Positions 1 through 11,100 of a stretch of DNA of 64,000 bases are shown here, one piece after another. Position 1 is the stretch's first letter; each line of letters opens with the position of its first letter. A program made the translations under genes and the position numbers. This DNA is from an uncultured Bacteroidaceae bacterium (GTDB lineage Bacteria; Bacteroidota; Bacteroidia; Bacteroidales; Bacteroidaceae), in assembly GCA_905234605.1 (NCBI GenBank), contig CAJOIE010000003.1, positions 62,001 through 126,000 of the forward strand. Reading direction: 5' to 3'. The notes beneath the pieces are model-generated. The model ran no database searches and had not been told where the DNA came from. It saw only the letters and a program-made list of their open reading frames with translations.

Positions 1-1
1 C

Positions 2-1381
2 AAGTATATTCCCTACCCCATCGTGGTGGGCTTCACGAGTGGCATCGCGCTCACCATCTTCACCACTCAGGTGAAGGACCTTCTGGGGCTCACGGTGGAC
101 GGTGGTGTGCCGGCAGACTTCATCGGGAAGTGGGTGTGCTACGTGCGCCACATCACGACCATCGATGCCGCCTCGGCCGTCGTGGGCATCGGGTCGGTGG
201 CTCTCATCGCGCTGTGGCCCCAGATAGCCCGTGTGCGCTACACCGGCGGCCGCCTCTCGGCCCTGACCAAGCTGCCAGGGTCGCTCGTGGCCATCATCGT
301 GACCACTGTCGGCGTGCTGGTGCTCAAGCACTACGGCCTGGCCACAAGCGTGGCGACCATCGGCGACCGTTTCAGCATCAGCGCTGCGCTGCCTGCACCC
401 GAGGTGCCTGCCATGTCGTGGAGCATAGTGCGCAGCCTCTTCGCGCCGGCAGTGACCATTGCCGTGCTCGGGGCCATCGAGTCGCTGCTCTCGGCCACGG
501 TGGCCGACGGTGTCACTGGCGACCGCCACGATTCCAACCAGGAGCTGATAGGCCAGGGCATAGCCAACCTGCTCACGCCCCTCTTCGGCGGCATACCGGC
601 CACGGGGGCTATTGCCCGCACCATGACCAACATCAACAACGGAGGCCGCACGCCCGTGGCAGGCATCGTGCACGCCGTGGTGCTGCTGCTCATCTTCCTG
701 CTGCTCATGCCCTACGCGCAGTACATACCCATGGCCTGCCTGGCCGGCGTGCTCGTGGTGGTGAGCTACAACATGAGCGGCTGGCGCACGTTCCGTCAGC
801 TGCTCAAGAACCCTAAGAGCGACATCTCCGTGCTGCTGATCACCTTCCTGCTCACTGTCGTCTTCGACCTCACCGTGGCCATCGAGGTGGGCCTGATGCT
901 GGCCTGCCTGCTGTGCATGCGCCGCATGGCCGAGACCACACAGGTGAGTGTGCTCACCGACGAGATAGACCCCGAGCAGGAAGTGGACTTCGCCAGCACC
1001 AACCTGGAACACTTCAAGATACCCGACGGCTGCGAGGTCTACGAGATCAACGGCCCGTTCTTCTTCGGCATAGCCAACCGCTTCGAGGAAATCATGGGGC
1101 GCATGGGCCGCCGTCCGCGTGTGCGCATCATACGCATGCGTCGCGTGCCGTTCATCGACTCCACGGGCATGCACAACCTGCAGAACCTCATCACCATGTC
1201 CCACCAGCAGGGCATACACGTCATCCTCTCCGGCGTCACCGACAAGGTGCACGACGTGCTCCTGCGCAACGACTTCGAGCAACTGGTGGGCAGTGCCGAC
1301 ATACTGCCGCACATCAACCTCGCCCTCGACCGTGCACACCAGGTGCTTGCCAACCCCTCAACAGCCACCCACAGCGCATGA
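2..1381 (+). CDS. SulP family inorganic anion transporter with C-terminal STAS domain (5' truncated by window edge)
   Basis: Frame open from base 2 (KYIPYPIVVGFTSGIAL...); multi-TM permease, GGIPATGAIARTMTNINNGGRTPVAGI SulP signature, C-terminal STAS (IDSTGMHNLQ). Confidence 0.93.
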   Translation, partial: KYIPYPIVVGFTSGIALTIFTTQVKDLLGLTVDGGVPADFIGKWVCYVRHITTIDAASAVVGIGSVALIALWPQIARVRYTGGRLSALTKLPGSLVAIIVTTVGVLVLKHYGLATSVATIGDRFSISAALPAPEVPAMSWSIVRSLFAPAVTIAVLGAIESLLSATVADGVTGDRHDSNQELIGQGIANLLTPLFGGIPATGAIARTMTNINNGGRTPVAGIVHAVVLLLIFLLLMPYAQYIPMACLAGVLVVVSYNMSGWRTFRQLLKNPKSDISVLLITFLLTVVFDLTVAIEVGLMLACLLCMRRMAETTQVSVLTDEIDPEQEVDFASTNLEHFKIPDGCEVYEINGPFFFGIANRFEEIMGRMGRRPRVRIIRMRRVPFIDSTGMHNLQNLITMSHQQGIHVILSGVTDKVHDVLLRNDFEQLVGSADILPHINLALDRAHQVLANPSTATHSA

Positions 1382-1878
1382 CCACCCCTGCCCCCGCCTT
1401 CCGCCCCATGCGGCGCAGACGCCAGCAGCTGCCCGAGGAGCAGAGCATAGAGATACTGCGGCACGCCACTTCGGGCGTGCTCTCCGTGCTCGGCGACGAC
1501 GGCTACCCCTACGGTGTGCCTCTCAGCTACGTGTACCATGACGGGCGTCTCATCTTCCACAGTGCCGTGACAGGCCACAAGGTAGATGCCATCCGTGCCT
1601 GCAACAAGGCCTCGTTCTGCGTCGTGGAGCTGGACGATGTGCAGGCAGAGCGTTTCACCACCTTCTTCCGCAGCGTGATAGCCTTCGGCCGCATACGCGT
1701 GCTCGAGACCGACGAGGAGAAGATGGCCGCCATCCGCATCCTGGCACACAAGTACTCCCCCCATGCAGGCACCGAAGCCACCAGCCACGAGATTGCGCGC
1801 GGCTTCCCCCACCTGCTCATGTTCGAGCTCGCCATAGAGCACGTCACAGGCAAGCAGGCCAAAGAGCTCATGCCATAG
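1378..1878 (+). CDS. Pyridoxamine 5'-phosphate oxidase family protein (NimA-like flavin-binding split barrel)
   Basis: ATGA overlap with upstream CDS; GVLSVLGDDGYPYGVPLSYVYHDGRLIFHSAVTGHKVDAI typical of the family. Confidence 0.85.
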   Translation: MTTPAPAFRPMRRRRQQLPEEQSIEILRHATSGVLSVLGDDGYPYGVPLSYVYHDGRLIFHSAVTGHKVDAIRACNKASFCVVELDDVQAERFTTFFRSVIAFGRIRVLETDEEKMAAIRILAHKYSPHAGTEATSHEIARGFPHLLMFELAIEHVTGKQAKELMP

Positions 1879-1984
1879 AGCCACACAGCTCCCTTGCAGG
1901 CAGAGAGCCCTCCGGACCCCACCACCGACACGGCAAGCACACAGCGTGTACACATTTATGCACACGCCGTGCGCCGGAGAACAC

Positions 1985-2064
1985 CATGCAGGGTGTAGCC
2001 ACGCACCCTGCACAGTGTGCAGCATGCACCATGCATGGTGTCAGCAAAGAGGGTGCAGGGTGTG
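1985..2064. repeat. ACCCTGCA-type intergenic palindromic repeat, locus 1
   Basis: TGCAGGGTGT, CACCCTGCA, the perfect palindrome CACCATGCATGGTG (2027-2040) and GGGTGCAGGGTGT clustered in one intergenic gap. Confidence 0.75.
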
Positions 2065-2247
2065 GCGGACAAAAAAACTTGCTCTGCGGCGCACGCCCGT
2101 AACGCTATTATTGCTATCTTGCGAGCGCATTAAGCGGCACACACGGCCATGCGCCACGCGACGGCGTCGGGCCACAACCCCACAGGCACAGCCGCAGCCG
2201 CCATGCACGGCACAGACCAACCAAACCTAACAATAAACCTAACCTGA

Positions 2248-4404
2248 ATGAAGACCTATCAGACAAAGGAGATTAAGAACATCGCACTCTTAGGCAGCGA
2301 TGGCTCCGGCAAGACCACACTCACCGAGGCCTTGCTCTACGAGAGCGGCATCATCAGCCGCCGCGGACGCATCACACAGAAGAACACCGTGTCCGACTAT
2401 CTGCCCGTGGAGCAGGAGTACGGCTACTCCGTGTTCGCCACGCCCTTCCACGTGGAATGGGGAGGCAAGAAACTCAATATCATTGACTGCCCGGGCTCCG
2501 ACGACTTTGCCGGTGCCGCACTGACAGCCATGGGAGTGACCGACACCACCGTGCTGCTCATCAACGGGCAGAACGGCCCCGAGGTGGCCACACAGAACCA
2601 CTTCCGCCTCACAGAGAAGATGGGCAAGCCCGTGATATTCCTCGTCAACCAGCTCGACCAGGAGAACTGCGACTACGACCAGGTGCTCGAGCAGCTGCAA
2701 AGCATCTACGGCTCAAAGGTAGTGCCCGTGCAGTATCCCATCAAGACCGGACCGGACTTTAATGCACTCATCGACGTGCTCCTCATGAAGAAGTACTCCT
2801 GGAAGCCCGAGGGCGGCGCACCCATCATTGAGGACATACCCGCCAGCGAGCTCGACAAGGCACAAGAGATGCACAAAGCCCTCGTGGAAGCCGCCGCCGA
2901 GCACGACGAGACCCTCATGGAGAAGTTCTTCGAGACCGAAGAACTCAGCGAGGACGAGATGCGCGACGGCATACGCGCCGGCCTGGCATCGCGCGGCATG
3001 TTCCCCGTGTTCTGCGTCTGCGCAGGCAAGGACATGGGCGTGCGACGCCTGATGGAATTCCTCGGCAACGTGGTGCCCTTCGTGGACCAGATGCCCGCCG
3101 TGCACAACACACGCGGCGAGGAAGTGCCCGTCGACGCCGCAGGACCCACATCGCTCTACTTCTTCAAGACAGCCGTGGAGCCACACATCGGTGAGGTGCA
3201 GTACTTCAAGGTGATGAGCGGCGTGGTGCGCGAAGGCGACGACCTGACCAACGCCGACCGCGGCAGCAAGGAGCGCATAGCACAGCTCTTCGTCTGCGCC
3301 GGAGCCAACCGCACCAAGGTGACCGAGCTCGTGGCTGGCGACATAGGCTGCTCCGTGAAGCTCAAGGACGTCAAGACAGGCAACACACTCAACGGCAAGG
3401 ACTGCGACCACCGCTTCACCTTCATCAAGTACCCCGAGCCCAAGTACATACGCGCCATCCGCGCCGCCAACGAGGCCGACACGGAGAAGATGATGAACAT
3501 ACTCCAACGCATGTCGCAGGAAGATCCCACGTGGGTCGTGGAGCAGTCGAAGGAGCTCCGCCAGATACTCGTCAAGGGACAAGGCGAGTTCCACCTCCGC
3601 ACACTCAAGTGGCGCATCGAGAACAACGACAAGCTCCCCATCGTCTTCGACGAGCCACGCATACCCTACCGTGAGACCATCACCAAGGCATCACGCGCCG
3701 ACTATCGCCACAAGAAGCAGTCGGGCGGTGCCGGACAGTTCGGCGAGGTGCACCTCATCATAGAGCCCTATGCCGACGGCCAGCCCGTGAACGAGGTGTA
3801 CCGCTTCGGCTCACAGGAATACCGCATCAACGCCAAGAGCGAAGAGGTCATCGACCTGGAATGGGGCGGCAAGCTCGTGTTCATCAACTCCGTGGTGGGC
3901 GGTGCCATCGACGCACGCTTCATGCCCGCCATCCTCAAGGGCGTGATGAGCAAGATGGAACAAGGCCCCCTCACCGGCAGCTATGCCCGCGACGTGCGCG
4001 TCATCGTCTACGACGGCAAGATGCACCCCGTGGACAGCAACGAGCTCTCCTTCATGCTCGCCGGCCGCAACGCCTTCAGCCAAGCCTTCAAGGAGGCAGG
4101 TCCAAAGCTGTTGGAGCCCATCTACGACGTCGAAGTGTTCGCACCAAGCGACAAGCTGGGCGACGTGATGAGCGACCTGCAGGGCCGTCGTGGCATGATC
4201 ATGGGCATGACCCACGAGAATGGCTTCGAGAAGCTCACTGCCAAGGTGCCCCTCAAGGAGATGTCGTCCTACAGCACAGCACTGAGCTCCATCACCGGCG
4301 GACGCGCCAGCTTCGTGATGAAGTTCGCCTCCTACGAGCTCGTTCCTACCGACGTGCAGCAGAAGCTCCAGAAGGAGTTCGAGGCTTCACAGGCAGAAGA
4401 CTAA
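2248..4404 (+). CDS. fusA2: Elongation factor G paralog (EF-G2-like) with degenerate GTPase motifs
   Basis: 718 aa, EF-G domain architecture; G1 GSDGSGKTT, G3 DCPGS, G4 NQLD, domain IV/V conserved (GGRASFVMKFASYELVP). Confidence 0.88.
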   Translation: MKTYQTKEIKNIALLGSDGSGKTTLTEALLYESGIISRRGRITQKNTVSDYLPVEQEYGYSVFATPFHVEWGGKKLNIIDCPGSDDFAGAALTAMGVTDTTVLLINGQNGPEVATQNHFRLTEKMGKPVIFLVNQLDQENCDYDQVLEQLQSIYGSKVVPVQYPIKTGPDFNALIDVLLMKKYSWKPEGGAPIIEDIPASELDKAQEMHKALVEAAAEHDETLMEKFFETEELSEDEMRDGIRAGLASRGMFPVFCVCAGKDMGVRRLMEFLGNVVPFVDQMPAVHNTRGEEVPVDAAGPTSLYFFKTAVEPHIGEVQYFKVMSGVVREGDDLTNADRGSKERIAQLFVCAGANRTKVTELVAGDIGCSVKLKDVKTGNTLNGKDCDHRFTFIKYPEPKYIRAIRAANEADTEKMMNILQRMSQEDPTWVVEQSKELRQILVKGQGEFHLRTLKWRIENNDKLPIVFDEPRIPYRETITKASRADYRHKKQSGGAGQFGEVHLIIEPYADGQPVNEVYRFGSQEYRINAKSEEVIDLEWGGKLVFINSVVGGAIDARFMPAILKGVMSKMEQGPLTGSYARDVRVIVYDGKMHPVDSNELSFMLAGRNAFSQAFKEAGPKLLEPIYDVEVFAPSDKLGDVMSDLQGRRGMIMGMTHENGFEKLTAKVPLKEMSSYSTALSSITGGRASFVMKFASYELVPTDVQQKLQKEFEASQAED

Positions 4405-4442
4405 CCTCACACAGGGAGCCCTACAGGCACCCGTACAATCGA

Positions 4443-4479
4443 TTTGCGCCTTGCCCGCATCCAACGGGCAAGGCGCAAA
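4443..4479. terminator. Bidirectional terminator hairpin between convergent genes
   Basis: Perfect 15-bp stem TTTGCGCCTTGCCCG / CGGGCAAGGCGCAAA, 7-nt loop. Confidence 0.88.
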
Positions 4480-4494
4480 CTCATTATGCACTCA

Positions 4495-5946
4495 CTACAG
4501 CGAGTCGCCGAAGTCATCGCGGAACTTCTTCACTAAACGCTGCTGCCAGTCGCCGATGGGACGCAGACGTCCGAAGAAGAAGCGCAGCACGGCAGGCTCC
4601 TCGTAGAAGTCGAGACCACCTATGAGCTCGCGGTTGTCGTAGAGCCACTTCACACGGTCCACGACATACTTGATCTGAGAGAGCGTGAACACACGGCGGG
4701 GCACAGCCAAGCGCAACAGCTCGAGCTCGGCATAGCGCTCTGTGCCATCGGGCTCACGCTGCTCAGAGAGCGTGCCGCGCTCCATGCCGCGTATGCCGCC
4801 GGCAATGTAGAGGGCTGCACCGAGGGCACCGGCGGGATACTGATTGTGAGGCAGATGTGGAACTATCTCCGATGCATTGAGGTGTGCTCCCAGACCGCCG
4901 GCCGGCTTGACAACAGGCACACCGGCCTTGTCGAGCTCGCTGACGAGGTACTCAATGAATATGGGTCCCTGATTGATATACTCCATATCGAGGCTCTCCA
5001 GCATGCCCACGGCAAAGCTCTCCATGGAGCGCACTTCCATGCCGCCGTATGTGAGGAAGCCTTCATAGAGAGGCACGAAGGTGCGCATGCGTGTGTAGAG
5101 GTCGGCATTGTTGGTGATGATGGCACCTCCACGTGAGAAGCCCAGCTTGCGCGCGCTCCAGTAGACAATGTCGCAGGCATCAGCCAGCTTGCGGTATATC
5201 TCCTGCGCAGGCACGTCGCGGTACTTGGGGTCGCGCGTCTTGATGAAATACACATTGTCTTGCAGCAGCGAAGCGTCGAGCACGGAGATGACACCGGCCT
5301 CGCGGCATATCTCGGCCACGGCGAGCATGTTGTCCATTGAGATGGGCTGACCGCCTATCAGGTTGGTGCCGGCCTCAATGCGCACGAAGCCGATATTGTC
5401 CTTGCCGCGCGTGGCAATCTCCTCACGCAGGCGGTTGAGGTCGAAGTCGCCCTTGAAGGGTACATCGTTCTGCGGCTCGAGGCCTTTGGCCGTGACGAGC
5501 TCCACGACAGAGCCCCCAAGGCGTGTGATATGAGCCTTGGTGGTGGTGAAGTGGAAGTTCATCAGCGTCACCTGCCCTGGCTTGACAAAGGCTTCGGCGA
5601 GGATGTTCTCGGCAGCACGTCCCTGGTGTGCCGGCAGGAAGTACTTGGTGCCGAACACTTCCTCAATGGCTTTCACCAGACGGTTGCACGACTCGGAGCC
5701 GGCGTAGGAGTCGTCGGCCACAAACTGTGCAGCCACCTGCCGGTCGCTCATGGCATTGACGCCGGAGTCGGTGAGCATGTCCATGAACACATCCTTGTTC
5801 TGGAGCAAGAAGGTGTTGTTGCCTGCTGCCTCGATGCGCTTCTGCCGCTCCTCAACAGGCAAGAGAGTAAGTTTCTGCACTACGCGCACTTTGTGCATCT
5901 CCAAGGGAACCTTGTTCGCCTCGTCGTAGAATTTCACTGTAGACAT
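4495..5946 (-). CDS. Beta-eliminating lyase, tyrosine phenol-lyase/tryptophanase-like (divergent)
   Basis: THQG-like AHQGRAAEN, FTTTKAH, GGQPISM, YEGFLTYGG, GIRGMERG, LRLAVPRRVFT motifs; start taken at MSTVKFYDE. Confidence 0.85.
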   Translation of the reverse strand: MSTVKFYDEANKVPLEMHKVRVVQKLTLLPVEERQKRIEAAGNNTFLLQNKDVFMDMLTDSGVNAMSDRQVAAQFVADDSYAGSESCNRLVKAIEEVFGTKYFLPAHQGRAAENILAEAFVKPGQVTLMNFHFTTTKAHITRLGGSVVELVTAKGLEPQNDVPFKGDFDLNRLREEIATRGKDNIGFVRIEAGTNLIGGQPISMDNMLAVAEICREAGVISVLDASLLQDNVYFIKTRDPKYRDVPAQEIYRKLADACDIVYWSARKLGFSRGGAIITNNADLYTRMRTFVPLYEGFLTYGGMEVRSMESFAVGMLESLDMEYINQGPIFIEYLVSELDKAGVPVVKPAGGLGAHLNASEIVPHLPHNQYPAGALGAALYIAGGIRGMERGTLSEQREPDGTERYAELELLRLAVPRRVFTLSQIKYVVDRVKWLYDNRELIGGLDFYEEPAVLRFFFGRLRPIGDWQQRLVKKFRDDFGDSL

Positions 5947-6039
5947 GTGGGTTTTGGTATTTGTGTTTGTTAATAAATGAATGTGTCGCTGTCTTAATGT
6001 GGTGTCATGGTATCGCACAAGCAGGATACAGGTGTGGCT

Positions 6040-8157
6040 TCACTCCGGCACCTCCTCCCAGTGGAGCACAGCCCCGCCCCGACGTGCAGGGTCGGCACCG
6101 CGCCAGTCCATGCTGTAGGGGCTACCCGTGGTAGGACTCTTGCCCACATAGGTGTTGGTGCGCAGGCTCATCAGCATGAAGTCGTGGTGCAGATAGTCCT
6201 GAAAGAGGAAGAGTTCAGCCTTGTCCGCATCGTTGGTCAGACGCAGGTCGCCAGGCAAGCCGAAACCGGAGCACCACACGTAGCGGCCGTCAGCGCATTG
6301 CAGCACCACACGCCCTCCACCTCGGTCAATGAGACGGAAGTGTGTGCGCCGGTCGCGGCTGTCGGCATCGGTGTCGTAGACCAGTCCGTGCGGCAAGGCA
6401 TGCATCAGGCGCCCATTGGCCAGGTTGCTGATGCGTATGGTCTTCCCCACGGGCAGGTTGCCGCTGCGGTCAGCCTCAAGCTCCTCCACGGTGAAGTTGT
6501 CGAACAAGGCCTTGCCGCCCTCGTGCCCCTTCGTGTTGAAGGCAAAGAGGGCATGGCGTGAGCCCTGGAAGGTGATGAGCTGATAGCTCAGAGGCATGCG
6601 GCGGCCTATATCGGTGAATGTGCGCCCGTCGAGCGAGTAGCTGTATTGGGCCGAGTCCACATCGTAGGTGCCTGTCATGCGGAGCCAGATGCGTGCGTCC
6701 TTGCCCAGAACCACAGGCACTGCCACCGTGTCGTTGGTGGCCTGCTCAAAGCATCGCAACAGGTATGTCCCCGCGGTGCTACGGCTCTTGCCCGCCTCAA
6801 CGACAGGGCTCACGCCTATCCATGAGCAGGGCACGTTGATGTTGCCCAGCCCTGCTACATCGCCATCCTTGAGGGCGTTGGCATAGAGCTCCACGGTGGT
6901 GACGCTGGTGGGACCGACGACACGCTGTGTCAGTGAGTTGCGGGCCCACATCAGCTGCTCGGCAGGCATGGATGTGAGCTGCAGGCGGCCGCCCTTGAGA
7001 CGCCACTTGGCATCGTCGGGGTTGTGGTTCCACTGCCAGATGCGCGCCAGCTGCTTCCCATCGAAGCTGTCCGACCTACAATATGGGCCGTGAGGCTCTA
7101 CCGGAGCCTGCTCCGTGCTGCCCACATTGGGTTTGAACCATGTGCGCGGCGCACGTCCAAGGTTGCCCGGCAGACCGAGCATGGGCCAGCCGTCGACCCA
7201 CGTCATGGGAGCCAGTGTCACGGTACGCCCTATGCTGTGGAAATCCATCATCAGCAGTGCCCACCACTGGCCACTCTGGTCTTGCACGATGCCCCCCTGG
7301 TGAATGTTACTGCAAGCCGTGGCATCGCAGTCTGCCTCAGGTATGCCGAAACGGGAGCCGTCGGGCACGATGCGGCCACGCACCTGCGTCAGCGGTGCGG
7401 CATGGTAGCCAAAGGTCTCGTCGGCAGCCACGACGATGGTCTCGTAGGGGCCGTCTATCTTGTCGGCACGCGAGCACAGGGTGCGCCCGTTAGGCTTGTA
7501 GTCGGTGGATATGAGGTAGTATCGGCCGTCTATCTTGTACATGTGGTGCCCCTCGCCTACGGCCGAGCCGTTGGGGATAATCACCCTGTCAGTGCCTTCC
7601 ACGGGCCCGCTCATGTCGGCCTTTAGCTCTGTGCAGTGCACTTCGCCGTAACCGTGGATGGCATATATCTTGCCGTCATCGTCGAAGAGCACGCTGAGGT
7701 CGTAGATGCGCCCTTCCATGTTGTGGTGCTCCCACGGCCCCCGTATGTCCTTGGCAGTATAGCACTGCAAGCCCTTGCCGTTCACGTTGGAGTACACGTA
7801 GAACTGTCCATTGGCATAGCGTATGCACGGAGCCCAGATGCCCTGCCCGTATATCTCCTTATGGTTGACGAGTGAGAAGGCATCGTCCTGAAAGTCGAAA
7901 CGGTCGAAGCAGTAGCTGATGTTCTCCCAGTTGACGAGGTCGCGCGAATGGAGTATCACCAGTCCGGGCACGGTGTGCATTGTCGTGCCGGCAAGATAGT
8001 AGTCGTCGCCCACACGCAGAATGTCGGGGTCGGAGAACTCATCGTAGAAAAGCGGGTTGGTGAATGTGCCGTTGCCGTTGTCGGCAGTCCACGTGCGCGT
8101 CTGCGCCATGGCAGCCGTGGCAATCACAAGAAGCAGAGATAACAGTATGCGTCGCAT
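6040..8157 (-). CDS. Glycoside hydrolase family 43 (beta-xylosidase/arabinofuranosidase-like), secreted
   Basis: Signal peptide MRRILLSLLLVIATAAMAQ; NPLFYDEFSDPDILRVGDDYYLAGTTM GH43 N-terminus; IWAPCIRY, EGHHMYKIDGRYYL. Confidence 0.9.
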   Translation of the reverse strand: MRRILLSLLLVIATAAMAQTRTWTADNGNGTFTNPLFYDEFSDPDILRVGDDYYLAGTTMHTVPGLVILHSRDLVNWENISYCFDRFDFQDDAFSLVNHKEIYGQGIWAPCIRYANGQFYVYSNVNGKGLQCYTAKDIRGPWEHHNMEGRIYDLSVLFDDDGKIYAIHGYGEVHCTELKADMSGPVEGTDRVIIPNGSAVGEGHHMYKIDGRYYLISTDYKPNGRTLCSRADKIDGPYETIVVAADETFGYHAAPLTQVRGRIVPDGSRFGIPEADCDATACSNIHQGGIVQDQSGQWWALLMMDFHSIGRTVTLAPMTWVDGWPMLGLPGNLGRAPRTWFKPNVGSTEQAPVEPHGPYCRSDSFDGKQLARIWQWNHNPDDAKWRLKGGRLQLTSMPAEQLMWARNSLTQRVVGPTSVTTVELYANALKDGDVAGLGNINVPCSWIGVSPVVEAGKSRSTAGTYLLRCFEQATNDTVAVPVVLGKDARIWLRMTGTYDVDSAQYSYSLDGRTFTDIGRRMPLSYQLITFQGSRHALFAFNTKGHEGGKALFDNFTVEELEADRSGNLPVGKTIRISNLANGRLMHALPHGLVYDTDADSRDRRTHFRLIDRGGGRVVLQCADGRYVWCSGFGLPGDLRLTNDADKAELFLFQDYLHHDFMLMSLRTNTYVGKSPTTGSPYSMDWRGADPARRGGAVLHWEEVPE

Positions 8158-8164
8158 ATAGCCG

Positions 8165-11100
8165 TTAGTTGTTAGGGTTGATAGTCTTTGGGAAGAAACG
8201 TTCCTCCAGCCCCTGGAAGAGCACGAACAATGCCGGCAGGAACAGCAGCAGTGCCACGGTGCCCACAAGCATGCCGCCCACGGTGCCCACAGCCAGCGAC
8301 ATGTTGCCTCCTGCCCCTGCGCCGGTGGCAAACATCATTGGCATGAGGCCGAACACCATGGTCAGCGAGGTCATCAGTATAGGTCGCAGGCGCACACGGG
8401 CCGCCGCCAGTGCTGCCTGCCCGAGGGTCATGCGGTGCCATATACCGTCGCGGCCTATTTGTCCGCGCCGCAGCACGGTGGCATATTCCGTGAGGAGTAT
8501 CGCCGTCTTGGAGAGCAGACCAATGAGCATAATCACACCCGTCTGCATGTATATGTTGTTCTCTAATCCGAACCACTGCGCGAAGAGGAAGCTGCCCATG
8601 AGACCGAAAGGCACCGCAAAGATAATAGCCAATGGCGTGAACAGGCTCTCATAGAGGGCACATAGTATGAGATAGATGAAAACAATGCATGCGGCAAACA
8701 CATAGATGGTGTTGCTCCCTGCCGCCGCTTCCTCACGGCTCATGCCCGCAAACTCATAGCCATAGCCGGCAGGAAGCAGGCGCGCGGCCTCCTCGCGCAC
8801 GGCCTTGATGGCTTCGCCAGAGCTGTAGCCTTTCTCGGGCATACCGCTCACCTGTATGGCGGGGAAGAGGTTGAAGCGTGTCAGGTTGGCAGTGCCCAGC
8901 ACAGGCGTGAGCTCCACGAAGGCTGCCACGGGAGCCATCGCCCCGTCACGCGCACGCACGTACATATTATTTAATGCCTCTGTGTCGAGACGCTGGTCCA
9001 CATCGGCCTGCAGCATGACACGGTAGAGCTTGGAGAACTTGTTCATGTTGCTTGAGTAGGAGCCGCCTATATATCCTGAGAGGCATGAGAGCACATCGGC
9101 AGGCGACACGCCGGCCAGCTTGCAGCGTGCGGCATCCACGGTGAGGCGGTACTGCGGGTAGCGGTTGTCGAATGAAGTCTGCGCGCGTGCTATCTCCGGA
9201 CGTGAGCGCAGCCCCTCGATGAAGCGTGAGGTGACGTGCATGAGCGAGTCCACCGAGCGGTCCTGATGGTCCTGCACGTGCAGCTCAAAGCCATTGGTTG
9301 CTCCGTAGCCGCTTATCATGGGCTGGGTGAACACCATTATCTTGGCCTCATCAATGCCGGCCATACGGTGGTTCACCTCTGCCATGACGCTGGCCAGGTC
9401 GTCGCCGCGTCCACGCCGCTCGTCCCAGTTCTTGAGGCGCAGCAGGAACATGCCGTTGTTGGAGCTTTGGCCAGCCATGCGGCTGACTCCCGTGCTTTTG
9501 CTGTAGGCCTTCATCTGCGGCAGGTCCTTGATACGTTGCTCCACACGGTCCATCATGGCACGCGTGGTGGCCTTGCTGCTGCCGGGCTGCGTCTGCACCG
9601 TGACATAAATCACCCCCATGTCCTCATCGGGCACGAGCGATGTCTTGGTGATGGCAAGCATGTGGCCAAAGGCAGCTATGGCGGCTGCGGCCAGCAGCAA
9701 CGCGAGCCACTGGCGGCGGAGGAAGCAGGCCACGGCACCACGGCCTGCGCTACGTGCCTGCAGCAGCCACCGGCGGTGCCTGACGTGCCTGCCTTTGCCT
9801 CCGGGGGCTGCCGTGGCACGGGGGGCACGCAGGAAATGGGCGCACATGGCGGGACTGAGGGTGAGGGCACCTATCATGGATATGAGCACTGCCACGGCCA
9901 TGGTGAGGCCGAACTGTGTGTAGAAGATGCCGCTCGTGCCGCCCATGAAGCACACGGGTATGAACACAGCCATGAACACGAGTGTGCTGGTGACGAGTGC
10001 CGTGGTCACGCTGTGCATGGCCTCTGCCGTGGCCTGCCGCGGTTCTCTGACGCCGGCATCGAAGCGTTCCTGCGTGGCCTCGGTCACCACTATGGCATCG
10101 TCCACCACGGTGCCTATCACGAGCACCAGTGCGAAGAGCGTCAGGGTGTTGAGCGAGAAGTGGGCCACGTAGAGGAAGGCGAATGTGCCCACGAGCGACA
10201 CCACGATGCCGAGCAACGGTATCACCGTGGCACGCCATGAGCGCAGGAACAGCAGCACCACGAGCACCACGAGCACCACGGCCTCGAGCAGTGTGCGCGT
10301 CACGCTCTCGATGCTGGCATCAAGGAAGTCCTTGGTCGACATCAGGTCGATGAGCTCCATGTCGGCAGGCAGGTCGTGGCGTATCTCCTCCACGAGGCGG
10401 TCTATGCCGGTGATTATCTCGTTTGCATTGGAACCAGGCGTCTGCGATATCATGCATGTGGTGCCTGGGTGACCGTTGATTTCGCCTTCTATGGCATAGC
10501 CCTGAAGGCCTATCTCCACGCGGGCCACGTCGCCGAGGCGCAGCATGCTGCCGTCGGGCTCGGCGCGCACCACCATGCGCTCGTAGTCGGCGGCATCCTC
10601 GTAGCGGCCGCGATACTTGAGCACATACTGGTAGGTGTTGTCGCTCTCCTCGCCAAGAGTGCCGGCAGGGCTTTCCACATTCTGCTCGGCGAGCACGGCG
10701 GCGATGTCGGAGGGCATGAGTCCGTGGCGTGCCATCCGTGCGGGGTCGAGCCAGATGCGCATGGCATAGTTGGAGCCATAGACATCCACCTCGCCCACGC
10801 CAGGCACCCGCGACAGCCGCGGCTCTATGTTGATCTTGAAGTAGTTGTTGAGGAAGGCCAGGTCGTAGGTGCCGCCAGGGCTGTAGAGCCCCAGGCTCTT
10901 GAGTGTCGATGTCTGGCGGCGCATCACGGTGACACCCGTGCGTGTCACCTCGGCCGGCAGCAGTCCCTGTGCCTGTGCCACGCGGTTCTGCACGTTGACG
11001 GTGGCCATGTCGGGGTCGGTGCCTTGCTTGAAGAACACGTTGATGCGTGCCGAGCCGTTGTTGCTGGCATTGGAGGTCATGTAGAGCATGTTCTCCACGC

